Source: Candidatus Poribacteria bacterium (lineage in GTDB: Bacteria; Poribacteria; WGA-4E; WGA-3G). Taken from it: DNA of 64,000 nt. Under the pieces are notes generated by a model that was not told the origin of the DNA, did not search any database, and saw nothing but the letters and a program-made list of their open reading frames with translations. The stretch spans positions 44,115 through 108,114 of the forward strand of contig JAAXHL010000124.1 in NCBI GenBank assembly GCA_012270865.1. The letters are read 5' to 3'. Shown in pieces: positions 1-9,000 of the stretch. The first letter of the stretch is position 1. The number at the start of each line of letters is the position of its first letter. A program made the position numbers and the translations under genes.

Positions 1-62
1 GCGATTGACTTGAAACCTTTCACGGTTATTTTGGTGATGCCTTCTCCTTTTCCCCTTGGCAT
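1..62 (-). CDS. N-terminus of an AAA-type ATPase (cut by window edge)
   Basis: Only the first 20 codons are inside the window. They read MPRGKGEGITKITVKGFKSI, and the pattern 'I-T-x-I-x-V-x-G-F-K-S-I' is the typical opening beta strand of AAA_15/AAA_21, RecF-like and OLD-like ATPases, just before the Walker A region. The start is supported by an AAGGAG ribosome-binding site (reverse complement of about 72-77) roughly nine bases upstream of the ATG. The gene lies about 55 bp downstream of the AlbA_2/HATPase gene on the same strand, so it is probably the third gene of that operon. Fold assignment is inferred from a very short stretch; the rest lies outside the window. Confidence 0.6.
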   Translation of the reverse strand, partial: MPRGKGEGITKITVKGFKSI

Positions 63-81
63 GTGGATACTACTCCTTGTG

Positions 82-129
82 CTAATCGTTCACTTAATCG
101 CTTATCTAATCGCTTACTTAATCGCTTAC
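82..129. repeat. Four tandem copies of a 12-bp unit over a stop codon
   Basis: Units at 82-93, 94-105, 106-117 and 118-129 follow the consensus YTAATCGYTYAY on the plus strand. Read on the minus strand each is V/I-S/N-D-stop, so the first copy supplies the last three codons and the stop of the AlbA_2/HATPase gene and the other three repeat the stop signal in frame. It looks like slippage-driven expansion at the 3' end of the gene. Confidence 0.85.
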
Positions 130-1497
130 TTTTCGGACGTATCGGCTTCCTCTACCCTTTCCTATTATGGACAATAACCCTTTATCTGTCATATCCTTTA
201 GTTCCTGATAGGCAATCTTGCGCGAGATATTGTTGATCTCTACGTATTCCCTTGTCGCAATTTGCCCGTATCTTTGCACATGAAACAATGCATTCCTTTG
301 ACGTTCATTCAATTGTTCCGAAATATCATCTATTTCTATAAAAGTGCTCTCTTGAATCGGGGAATCAAAGATGATTTTCGTCTCCAATGGGTGGAATTCA
401 TAACGCGGTGCTTTGTTTCCCCATTCGTTAGAGAGTCTCTTCATCATTTTGATGCCAGAACCGTAACGTTCAATGAAGCCAATATCGTACATGAATTGGC
501 TTAAAATGGGATTTACTGGTTCATGGACTGGCGCGTCCGGACTGACACCTTCTGGAAAAGTGCCGGGATTAATGACCTCAACGCGGGTATCAAATATAAA
601 CACTCGGACATCCGAGTGTTTTTGATAGTTGCGGTGAATTAAGGCATTGATAATCGCCTCCCGCAGTGCCTTCAGCGGATACTCAAACTTATCGTCTCGT
701 TGGAAACTCCTTGAGGTACGAAAACTGAGGAGTCTAATATTTTTCCTGATGAATTCCTCGGCGGCATCGACCATTTCCCACAGTGCTCCAGAGCAATCCA
801 GTCGATCAATGACAGGATGGGTAACCGATATTCCTTTAAATCTAACAACCCGGAGCTGCGCATTTTGGAGGAATCTTTGCGGGTAATTACCGAAGAAGAG
901 AATACCGGCATGGGTTGGCGTTCCTTCTCCGTTACCTCCTTTAATGTTTCTCAACAATTCTGTCACGTCCATGTCTTGCGGTTTTGCAACGTTCCGGACC
1001 TCTTCACGCCGAGTTAAGTACCACTGCACTTTTTGCGGGTCTATATCCTCGCTTCCGGCGTTCCCTGCTAAGTGTCTATCCCAACTTTGTCCGGTGGCGT
1101 TGAGATGCATCTGGGCAATCTCTTGTGGGGGCATGACGCGGTTGCTGTTCCCGACTCTCTTATAGCATCTGCCTTTAACCGAGACCGGTTTTATAGAGGA
1201 TTCTGCGATATGTATCAACACCACCGATTTTTCTTTTACATCAACGGATTCAATTTCCATGACCACCCGCGGCTCAGTCGCTTGAAAGATTTGGTTTGAC
1301 CAGTTCCTTAATGTTTCCTTCCCGACGGTAATACCTCTGATTTCTCCGCTATCAGACACGCCGATAAGAATCGTGCCACCCTCGGTATTGGCAAACGCAG
1401 CGGCGGTTTCAATAGTTTCCTGATCGAAACTCTCTTTGAATTCGGTTGTGGTATTTTCGCCTTGCGCGATGCGTTGTTTGAGTTCTACGGTTTCCAT
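118..1497 (-). CDS. AlbA_2 (Schlafen-type) / HATPase_c_4 protein with C-terminal winged helix
   Basis: The protein has 459 aa from the chosen ATG; a longer in-frame start at 1533 would overlap the upstream gene. Residues about 15-130 form an AlbA_2/divergent AAA-4 domain (TTEFKESF, then GGTILIGVSDSGEIRGI). Residues about 270-365 carry the HATPase_c_4 region (REAIINALIHRNY, then a VEVINPGTFPEG-like block). The C-terminal 65 residues look like a winged helix. Family members are usually annotated as putative transcriptional regulators or ATP-binding proteins, and many lie in defence islands; the true activity is not settled. It is the second gene of a minus-strand operon, 23 bp after a 66-aa protein and before an AAA ATPase start. 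Role in anti-phage defence is inference from context. Confidence 0.85.
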   Translation of the reverse strand: METVELKQRIAQGENTTTEFKESFDQETIETAAAFANTEGGTILIGVSDSGEIRGITVGKETLRNWSNQIFQATEPRVVMEIESVDVKEKSVVLIHIAESSIKPVSVKGRCYKRVGNSNRVMPPQEIAQMHLNATGQSWDRHLAGNAGSEDIDPQKVQWYLTRREEVRNVAKPQDMDVTELLRNIKGGNGEGTPTHAGILFFGNYPQRFLQNAQLRVVRFKGISVTHPVIDRLDCSGALWEMVDAAEEFIRKNIRLLSFRTSRSFQRDDKFEYPLKALREAIINALIHRNYQKHSDVRVFIFDTRVEVINPGTFPEGVSPDAPVHEPVNPILSQFMYDIGFIERYGSGIKMMKRLSNEWGNKAPRYEFHPLETKIIFDSPIQESTFIEIDDISEQLNERQRNALFHVQRYGQIATREYVEINNISRKIAYQELKDMTDKGLLSIIGKGRGSRYVRKVSD

Positions 1498-1520
1498 AGT
1501 TTTTGATAAGGTCCAAATGC

Positions 1521-1721
1521 CTATTCTTCCCAAAAATTTTCAACCGGCATTGGTTTCCTGCGTCCTTTGTCTATTAACCTAACCCGTATTGTACCGGATG
1601 GACGCGGTGGTGGCATTATAGCAACATCCCAGTTAAGAATATCCTCTTCATCATAGACCGGGAAAGCGAGGCGTTGCTTCTGGCTTTTGTTGATTGTGTT
1701 TTTTGAGTGTGTAGTTTTCAT
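1521..1721 (-). CDS. Small conserved protein (PPPxxSGTIRV motif), soluble form
   Basis: A 66-aa protein with no recognised domain. Its last 47 residues closely match the C-terminus of the 151-aa membrane protein at 2919-3374: both have QRLAFPxYDEEDILNWD, a short proline run, SGTIRVxLI and a GRxKPxP ending. This copy has no membrane segment. The start was placed at the internal ATG because the N-terminal extension to 1823 is unlike the homologous region and an AAGGAG lies at 1735-1740 (13 bases upstream). It directly precedes the AlbA_2/HATPase gene, suggesting translational coupling. Small acidic-then-basic partner or antitoxin-like proteins look like this, but that is inference. Confidence 0.7.
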   Translation of the reverse strand: MKTTHSKNTINKSQKQRLAFPVYDEEDILNWDVAIMPPPRPSGTIRVRLIDKGRRKPMPVENFWEE

Positions 1722-2356
1722 AGACTGTCTAAAACTCCTTTTGTTTACTATTTTATCAGAAGTGTGGGATGTGTGCAACCGTATTGCACAAAAAATCGGG
1801 AAGTGAAGCGGCGCGCGTTTCAAAGTATTCAGAGTAAATCTGGAAAGTAATGGATTTCAGAAAAGGTTGTAAACCTATACTGTGACTGGGTTTAGGCGGT
1901 TTTTGGAGAAGGTTTCTCGGAAGTTTACTCTGAAATTTTATAGGTGGGAAGACGGTATAAGCTTACATTGTCTGAATGCAGATCGCATTTGGGCGAGTAC
2001 GCCGCAAATCGCGGATTATCGCGGATGTATCGGATTGCGCGGATTTTAGATTTCCGCGTGTTTGACGTTTTTGGTATAGCGTTGGGTTTCACTCGGTGCC
2101 CTGCAACAATAGTAGGTGTGTCGTCTGTAGACTGTTTCTTTGAGATGCTCATGTTTCGATCTTGTCTGTTCAACCCAACGGACGATGAGCATCTTCTTTA
2201 AATCCACATGTATGGGTACGTCAATTTCCCAAACCCATACGATATTTGATGTCGTAGTTGATGATGTAGTCTAATTCTTCGTCTGTGAAGCCACAATGTC
2301 AGGCAAAACCCAGTCAGAGATAACTATCCCATTTTGCAGTGATCAGATAGGTAAGG
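1722..2356. other. Long intergenic stretch with no confident gene
   Basis: This 635-bp gap separates two accessory cassettes. It holds a methylase 3'-end remnant (2221-2298, listed separately) and a CGCGGATT-rich stretch near 2005-2060 with imperfect internal repeats. An 82-codon minus-strand frame (1925-2173) exists, but much of it is made from the repeat-like stretch. A possible short N-terminus starting MSISKKQSTDDTP could be a degraded gene. I see no promoter or RNA gene I would defend. Confidence 0.6.
2221..2298 (-). pseudogene. Orphan 3' end of an Eco57I-like methylase gene (copy A)
   Basis: Translated on the minus strand these 26 codons read HCGFTDEELDYIINYDIKY, then RMGLGN and a TGA stop. 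The intact methylase at 6044-9289 ends HYSFTDEELDFIINYDIKY, then RTDLGN and a TGA stop. Homology stops abruptly just upstream; the preceding in-frame codon is already a stop. There is no start and no body of the gene. It lies just downstream of the SQSCDL gene, marking the end of that cassette. Confidence 0.85.
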
Positions 2357-2902
2357 TTATGTGAACGGTGGAATATCGGTAGGTAAACCAACCCGCATGA
2401 AAAAACGAGCAAATGCCTGCGAAAGTTTTTCTCGATACGGAGACAACAAGCGAATACGACTTGGAATTCTCGCCGCGAACTCTTTGCAAAATTCTAGTGG
2501 AAGCGTATAAGTATAGCGAAAATCAACAACTCTGAACTCTCTTTCTGCCTCTTCTATTTCACATTTATTAAGCACATGATAAGCAGGGAGTTGTCCTTTT
2601 CGCGCATCTTCCATACCTTGGTCCGTAGACAAATGTCCTTCCGTAAGTTCTGAACGATTCCATAAGGGGCAAAGTAATACTTCTGGACATTTTTTCTTCC
2701 CTATAGCCAAATCGCAACTTTGCGACATAATAATAACATCTCGTACCTCCCATGTGAAATCAGCCCTTCCTTCCTCTAAGGAATTTAGGGTTAAATCGGA
2801 GGGTGGAAAAAATATAGGGCAGTTTTCCAGAATATCTCCTTGCATTAGTTCATCACCGCTTACTAAACGATACCAAGCGGAATCTGTTTCTAAAATATTC
2901 AT
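2357..2902 (-). CDS. Unknown protein with SQSCDL motif
   Basis: A 181-aa protein of unknown function. The clearest landmark is IIMSQSCDLAIGKKKCPEV around residues 57-75: a hydrophobic strand, then S-Q-S-C-D, which resembles a catalytic or metal-binding turn. I recall a family of uncharacterised proteins with 'SQ(S/T)CD' at this place but cannot name a Pfam entry. The N-terminus (YRLVSGDELMQGDILENCP) also looks conserved in style. No signal peptide or membrane segment is visible. It is the third gene of a minus-strand cassette after the TIGR04255 gene and the small membrane protein, 16 bp downstream of the latter. Confidence 0.75.
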   Translation of the reverse strand: MNILETDSAWYRLVSGDELMQGDILENCPIFFPPSDLTLNSLEEGRADFTWEVRDVIIMSQSCDLAIGKKKCPEVLLCPLWNRSELTEGHLSTDQGMEDARKGQLPAYHVLNKCEIEEAEREFRVVDFRYTYTLPLEFCKEFAARIPSRIRLLSPYREKLSQAFARFFMRVGLPTDIPPFT

Positions 2903-2918
2903 AAAGGGCTAATACTCG

Positions 2919-3374
2919 TTATTCCCAAGGATCGTCATCAGGAATTGGTTTACTTCGTCCTTTGTATATTAGCTTGACTCGTATTGTCCCTGACCGACGC
3001 GGTGGCGGGGGGACTACAACAGCGTCCCAGTTAAGGATATCTTCTTCATCGTAAGTGGGAAAGGCTAAGCGTTGTTGTCGTGTATCCACAAATTCTTGGG
3101 TTACCCCAGATTTGATCTCTTCGTCAAAATGCCATTGAACGGAGGCACTCGTATTTTTCACGGAAGGCCTTGGGATATTTGGTGTTCCACTTTCTCCGAA
3201 GAGGAAAATTGCGCTTCCAAATATTGCTGTTACAGTAGCACCAACGCCAGACCATATTTTCATCTTTTGCAGGAAAGGTTTTGAAGTATCCAACTTTTCG
3301 GCCTCATCATGGAGACTGGAAAAGACGATATCCTTATTTATCGTTGTTCCCTCTTGTGTGTATTGAGTTATCAC
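2919..3374 (-). CDS. Small membrane protein with PPPxxSGTIRV C-terminal domain
   Basis: A 151-aa protein starting with GTG; the GTGA sequence at 3371-3374 overlaps the stop of the TIGR04255 gene, a classic coupling overlap. Residues about 42-62 form a single hydrophobic segment (WSGVGATVTAIFGSAIFLFG) after a charged N-terminal region. The last 50 residues repeat the C-terminal domain of the 66-aa protein at 1521-1721 (QRLAFPTYDEEDILNWD, PPPPRRSGTIRV, GRSKPIP). So one small domain occurs twice in the island, once free and once anchored to the membrane. Function unknown; I infer a partner of the TIGR04255 protein. Confidence 0.75.
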   Translation of the reverse strand: MITQYTQEGTTINKDIVFSSLHDEAEKLDTSKPFLQKMKIWSGVGATVTAIFGSAIFLFGESGTPNIPRPSVKNTSASVQWHFDEEIKSGVTQEFVDTRQQRLAFPTYDEEDILNWDAVVVPPPPRRSGTIRVKLIYKGRSKPIPDDDPWE

Positions 3375-4195
3375 GATTTTCGCCTCCAGAACTTCTCTTG
3401 AATTTCCTTGCTTACGAGGTTAGAGAAAAACTTGCCCATTGTATTATGTGCGGTGTTAAACCAACCGCGAATAGGTTTGTATGACCCACTGCTAACAGCC
3501 TTAGATTCAATGTAGATAATCTGCTGATTGCCAGGGATCCGCTGAGCAGTACGAATCGAAACCCTCAATTGCCCTAAGTTGTTTGGTAAACCGAAGATAG
3601 TTTGCCAATTGATACCCTGGACCCCGTTTAAAAGTACACTTTGTTTTGTTAGAGACAACAAGTTTGGGAAAACTTTTACCAAATCGCCAAGATTTTCCCA
3701 TCCGTGTCCTTTGGGTATGATGTCGATGTATGTTAATTCGTATTCTCTTGCCACAAGATTTCCCAAGTTCTCCTCTAACAGAAATTCCTCGAAATGAGAT
3801 AGGTATTTTTCAAAGTTCTCGACGACCTTTTCGTAACCTGGATATTCATCCTCTGGTCGTCTTTTCCGCCAATTGTGAAGGAAGCGATTCCGTTGTACTT
3901 GGATAAGTTCGTTTTCGTTTTGGTGTATAAACCAGACCCTTGGCAATACAGGTTTGTCCGGGCTGCCAAGATCTTCTTCGGACACAGGGCCTAATAAGTT
4001 TTGATCTTCGGTTATCGGAAAATTGTCCCTGAATTTTTGCCATAGTATACCGAAATGTCCCGATTGTAACTGCTTAATTGGATTGAAACGTATACCACAA
4101 ACGATCTCGTCAATCGGTGGATTTTCATATATTATGGCGGATTGTGTTCTTGTTTGCATTGGATGTTTAGAACCTGTTTGCTTAATTGCTCTCAT
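3371..4195 (-). CDS. TIGR04255 family protein
   Basis: A 274-aa protein recognised by the opening pattern of this sporadically distributed family: ENPPIDEIVCGIRFNPI near residues 25-41, followed by LWQKFRDNFPITEDQ, and a later central block around YIDIIPKG. The biochemical role of the family is not known. A shorter start at residue 13 (MQTRTQSAIIYENPP) is also possible. First gene of a three-gene minus-strand cassette, coupled to the membrane protein by a 4-bp overlap. The cassette is flanked on both sides by orphan methylase 3' ends. Confidence 0.8.
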   Translation of the reverse strand: MRAIKQTGSKHPMQTRTQSAIIYENPPIDEIVCGIRFNPIKQLQSGHFGILWQKFRDNFPITEDQNLLGPVSEEDLGSPDKPVLPRVWFIHQNENELIQVQRNRFLHNWRKRRPEDEYPGYEKVVENFEKYLSHFEEFLLEENLGNLVAREYELTYIDIIPKGHGWENLGDLVKVFPNLLSLTKQSVLLNGVQGINWQTIFGLPNNLGQLRVSIRTAQRIPGNQQIIYIESKAVSSGSYKPIRGWFNTAHNTMGKFFSNLVSKEIQEKFWRRKS

Positions 4196-4357
4196 ATAGT
4201 TTAATTTTATTCTTTTCTATACACTTTGACGAATTATTTTAACATAAGTTGAGAATTGACGCAATAATTTAAATTATTTAGAACAAACATACTCAATTGT
4301 TCCGTAGATATATGGAATGTGTTGAATCTCGTTGGGCGACTCTATCGGTTGGTCTCA

Positions 4358-4420
4358 TCAATTTCCTAAGTTCATACGATACTTGATGTCGTGGTCGATG
4401 ATGTAGTCCAATTCTGCCTC
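4358..4420 (-). pseudogene. Orphan 3' end of an Eco57I-like methylase gene (copy B)
   Basis: Twenty-one codons on the minus strand read EAELDYIIDHDIKYRMNLGN and then TGA, matching the end of the intact methylase (DEELDFIINYDIKYRTDLGN, TGA). Weaker similarity continues a few bases upstream and then is lost. It lies between the HTH-TPR-Schlafen gene and the TIGR04255 cassette. Together with copy A and the intact gene, this makes three copies in the same orientation. Confidence 0.85.
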
Positions 4421-4462
4421 TCAAAATGAAACCAAGGAGAGCAATATGATTGCTAAACGGGT

Positions 4463-6010
4463 TTAGCTTGTTTCTGTATCATTCTGAAAATGCCTATAAA
4501 TAAATTCAGTTACCGCTGGACCCAATAATTTCTTTTTACCGCCTTCAGTTTTGACGTGTAGTTCTCCCTTGCCTGTGTAAAAAACCTCTTTTCTCTGCGG
4601 AGGCGGGACGAGAAGCTCAACAACCCACAAATCTTCTATAGTTTCTCCTGGCAAATCATAGACAGGATGCAATTCAAACTGCCAATGCCCAACAATTGAG
4701 GGTTGTATAGCTCCAAGTTTTTCAGATACTTTGACTCGTAATTCGTCTCTCTGTTGTTCATTGAGAGGCACACCTATTGTGATTCTATCCTTATTTCTTA
4801 TTCCCCAAAAAATACGCCCCCCTTTTTTGTAATTAAGAAAAGCAACAGTATATATATCAGAAGTATCACTAATTGAACGAATTGCATTTCCGCCCCCAAT
4901 TTCTTTAAATTCATAGAAACGTGTCTCCTCAAAAGGGACAGGTAAGTCACGAACAAAACGAACTCGGGTTGGGTTGGTTAAGTTATCAGCATCAGTAGCA
5001 CGAGCCAAGTATTCCTCAGCTACTTGTTTGTTTTTACACAAGGCGGGTATTTGACCTTCTAAATCATATTGGATACCGTCTTCAAAACATTCGATTGCTT
5101 TTTGATATTGCTTGGACATGAGAAAAGTCAAACCTGCGTTGTTCAATACGGTTGCTTTTTGAACTGGATTTTGCACTGCATTAAGTGCTTTATCGAAATT
5201 TTCATGGGCTTCTTGAAACTCTCCAAGATGCATCAATGCTAGTCCATCGTCAGAGAAGATCATCGGATTAACAGCCGAAACCAATTGTCCAGCTTGGAAA
5301 TCTTCTGCTGCTTTAAATAAAGAATAGTCTCCTCCGCCAACCGCCTCAATGTACTTTCCTTGTACAGTTGCTAGCTTTACTTGCGTACGAACCAGTGCTA
5401 CCCGAACTCCGAGTTTAGCATAGAGAATGCAGTAAGAGAGAACTTTCATATCAGCAATAAGGTTTTCTAATAGTGGTGTTATGAACTGTGAATTAAGGAT
5501 TTGAGTTAACCACTCACGGGTTTCGTCCGAAGAATCTAACTGATCTGAATCTGATACTGTTTGACGAAACATCGTAGTGTCGCCAAACAAGGCGAAAAGT
5601 AGAGCCGAAGGCGACGCAATTAATATCCTTCCGATTGCTAATTTATTTTCATCAGTTTGATATACAGAATCAAGGTAAAAACGGCTAAGAACATAATCAA
5701 CTAGCTCAAAGTCAATTCTGTTAAAGTAATATTCTGAAGTAATGAACTGTTCTATCTGTTCCCGATGTTCTTCTTTATCTGAGAGAAACGCTTTAACCAA
5801 TTGTGCAAAAGTTTCAATATCTTTTTTCACAACATACTGACTGCTTTCATCTTGATTTATTTTTTCACAAATATTTTCTGAGACAAGTACAGTCAGTTGC
5901 CCCTCTACCGATGCCAACGATTCGCCAATCTCAGCGGCAATTTCTTTGGCAGGTTTGGGATTGCTATCAAGTAGACTCAATACAATCTTTTTACGAACTA
6001 AATTGCCCAT
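4463..6010 (-). CDS. HTH - TPR - Schlafen/AlbA_2-like protein
   Basis: A 515-aa protein with three parts. Residues 1-65 look like a winged helix (VRKKIVLSLLDSNPKPAKEI, then SVEGQLTVLV). Residues about 260-345 hold two to three TPR units (AHENFDKALNAVQNPVQ, LNNAGLTFLMSKQYQKAIEC). Residues about 375-505 resemble the Schlafen/AlbA_2 fold: an E-x-x-x-FYEFKEI strand, AVAFLNYKKGGRIFWGI-like core, and an EVFYTGKGELHVKTEGGKK end strand. Schlafen-core proteins include tRNA/rRNA endonucleases, so an RNA-targeting effector is possible but not shown. RBS GGAGAG sits about five bases before the ATG. It starts 33 bp after the methylase stop, and is followed by the orphan methylase tail B. Confidence 0.75.
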   Translation of the reverse strand: MGNLVRKKIVLSLLDSNPKPAKEIAAEIGESLASVEGQLTVLVSENICEKINQDESSQYVVKKDIETFAQLVKAFLSDKEEHREQIEQFITSEYYFNRIDFELVDYVLSRFYLDSVYQTDENKLAIGRILIASPSALLFALFGDTTMFRQTVSDSDQLDSSDETREWLTQILNSQFITPLLENLIADMKVLSYCILYAKLGVRVALVRTQVKLATVQGKYIEAVGGGDYSLFKAAEDFQAGQLVSAVNPMIFSDDGLALMHLGEFQEAHENFDKALNAVQNPVQKATVLNNAGLTFLMSKQYQKAIECFEDGIQYDLEGQIPALCKNKQVAEEYLARATDADNLTNPTRVRFVRDLPVPFEETRFYEFKEIGGGNAIRSISDTSDIYTVAFLNYKKGGRIFWGIRNKDRITIGVPLNEQQRDELRVKVSEKLGAIQPSIVGHWQFELHPVYDLPGETIEDLWVVELLVPPPQRKEVFYTGKGELHVKTEGGKKKLLGPAVTEFIYRHFQNDTETS

Positions 6011-6043
6011 ATTCTCTCCATATTTTAGTGTTGCGCGGCATAT

Positions 6044-9000
6044 TCAATTCCCTAAATCCGTACGATACTTGATGTCGTAGTTGATGATGAAGTCCAATTC
6101 CTCATCAGTGAAGCTATAATGCTCTGCAAGCACACGGTCAATTTTATCTATGATGGACTTAGAATGACGCGGAAAAAACTCATCATAAACTACTTTACCA
6201 GTAGTTTTGTAGTTTGCTTCTTTGCGATTTGCATGATTACGGTAGTCTTTCATTAGTTCTTCCGTTATTTCGGACAAGCGAATCAACTGTGTCTGATTCA
6301 AACTCTCAGGATTAAAAGAAAAATTGACAATTTCTCTCATATTAAGATGTCGACAATCAGAGGAAATGATAAACCACCAATAAAACAAAGAACTATTAAG
6401 TAAACAACAAAACGCAAGAGCATGTTCCTTTTTGCTAAAATGTAGGTTCTTTATTTGCTGTGACTGTTTTTTCCCATCTCGCTCGTTCCAAAAGTAGGGA
6501 ACAAAATCGGTGGCGCGAATCCAGTATTGAGGCGAATTGTGAAAACGGCAGGCAAATTTTCCAGTCTTAAAACTCAAAAAAGGTTTTCTACTCTTGAGTT
6601 TGTTGACAATACTTTTCCCAACACAATCTGCTATCTTTGGAAAAATACCTTCAAGACAAATATCTGTTATATCTGCATAAAATATTCCTTGAAATAGAGT
6701 TGAACGGGTTTCTGTGAACCATCTTTTATATTGCGTAGCATACAGTGTTGCTGTATTCAGATTCACTTCCTTTTTAGAGAGGAAAATAGTAGCTCGTATA
6801 TGCTGAAGATCGTCAAAAAGTTTTCCCGGTCTGTCATCAAAGTTGGCAAACCAACTTTTCCTATTTTGAGCCTTGAAAAGCAATTGTGTCGAAATCATAC
6901 GATCGGTGCATACCAGAGGCAGTTGAACGATCATTCCGACTGATCCCTTGCTCAAGTCGAAAGATCTTTCAATAGACATCGGATATAAATTCCCACACTC
7001 TTCGGTTTTGTATCCTTTTACTATGTATTGCTTCTTAACCTTACTATACTCTCTATACGGGGGATTACCAATAATGACATCAAATCCACCGTTTTGCAGA
7101 ATGCCGTAAAACGCAATGAACCAGTGAAAAGGTTTATGTGAATTTAGCCACTTTTCATAATCAGATTGTTTATTCAGATCAACACCGTATTCTTCAGCGA
7201 GGTATAAGTTGAGTTCATCTTCTAATTCTTGGAGTCTACTCTGCAAATTCTGTTTGTCGGCAGGTGTTACAGCACCGCCTAATGTTGTCTGTTGTCTACG
7301 AAACACCTGAAATAGAATCTTCACGTCCTCGGCCTTTTCTCTAATACGCTTCATTGCACTTTCAAAATCAAGCCTGCGTCTCTCCGGTTTTTCCACCGTA
7401 TCATAAGTGGTATAGCCGACAAGAGTATTTCCTGCCTGAATGTTAAAGTCGATGTCGGGTAGCGGTTCAATCCGTTTCACGTCCTCCAGCTGCGCCACCA
7501 TTTTGAGAAAGAGACGGAGTTTGCAAATCTCAATTGCCTCATCCATGATATCTACACCGTAGAGATTGTTGATAATGATGGATTTGAGGACGAAATACTC
7601 TCGGTTTGGGTGCTGTTTGATACGTTCAAGAATATCGCGGAAGTCGCTATATCTACGAGATGGCTGTGATTCGGAGATGCGATCTACTTCATCCAAGAAA
7701 ACTTGCATCCGATCAAGACAAGCTTCGTAAAGCGGTTCAAGAATATTGAGCGCGGCAAAGAGGAACGCACCGGAGCCACAGGTGGGATCGAGGATTGTCA
7801 CTTCGGTGATGGCTTTCCAGAAGGCGCGGAGGAGTTCGGGTCCCTCACAATTTTCGATGACATCTTGTGCGAATTGACGGATGTTGAGATTGTAGGTAAT
7901 CAAGTCATTGATGTCAGTTATTTCTCCGTTAGCGAGTTTGGATTGGATGGTTTCATAGCGTTGCCGCCGTGCGACGGTCTCTCGCCAAATCTCTGTCGGT
8001 AAGGCATAATCAGGATCCGCGAGCGTGTTCCACTCGGTGCGTTTAGAGACATCGTTAATTCCGGCGGCGATGTTCGCTGGTAACTCCAATTTGACACCTT
8101 TTTTGACAGCATCATAGATATAGCGGTCTGGGTCTTCTTGTAGAAGTTTCCAAACAGATGCATCGCCTTCAAATGCGATTTTGCACGCTTTTTTCGCCTT
8201 GTCAAAAAGAAACGGAATGATGGTATTTTTGCTGATGTACTCCGTGATATCCTCTTTGGTGTAATAGGCACCCATCTGCTTCTGATTGATGTATTTCTCA
8301 AAGATGTAACCAAGCACATCGGGGTTGATTTCGTTATCGTTTTTGAGTGGACGGTCATCGAGGTGCCAGTCGTACTGTTCAAAGAACTTGAAAAGTTGCT
8401 CAAATGCTTTGTCGGGGATGTCAATGCTTTCGCCGTGGAGGGTCTCAAGTTGGTGTTTTTGGAAGATGCCGCCGTTGAGATAAGGGATTTTTCCGAGCAG
8501 ACGTTTTACTTCCCTGCTCCGTTCATCTTCAGGTTTCGCGAACCCTTCAAAGAAGAGTGGACAGAGGAAGTCTTTGTAGTATCGGTTGCTACCCTTCGTT
8601 TGACTTTCTGTCAGTTTGGTAGACAGATAGTTCTCGTCGTTATTCAGGAAATTTTTCTTTTGGATAAAGTAGATGAACATCAGACGGTTGAGCATGACGG
8701 AGACGTACCACTTTTGCATCTCTTCATCAGGAATGCCGTTGAGGAATTTGAGGAATGCGTCGTGTTCTTTCTTGAAATGATCATAAAACTTTTTAGTGAC
8801 CCGTTCAGCGTAAAAGGCTGTCCCGACACGTCCGGTCACGTCCCAGAGCGTTATCTGCTCTTCCTCTTCAAATCTAAAAGCGATGACTCTTAGTTTTTGA
8901 ATGAGGGACTCACCGGAGTGTTCGTCTCGGTTGTATCGGTGTTCACGGCATGCATCGGGTTTTCCCTGTTCGCGTTTGACCCACTGCCATATCTGTGTCG

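Noticed and set aside
1925..2173. Minus-strand frame of 82 codons between accessory cassettes
   Set aside because: Much of it is made by an imperfect CGCGGATT-type repeat, there is no clear ribosome-binding site and no family similarity. A degraded gene start is possible but not supported.
8363..8893. Plus-strand frame of 176 codons
   Set aside because: It is fully antisense to the methylase gene, and is explained by codon bias of that gene.
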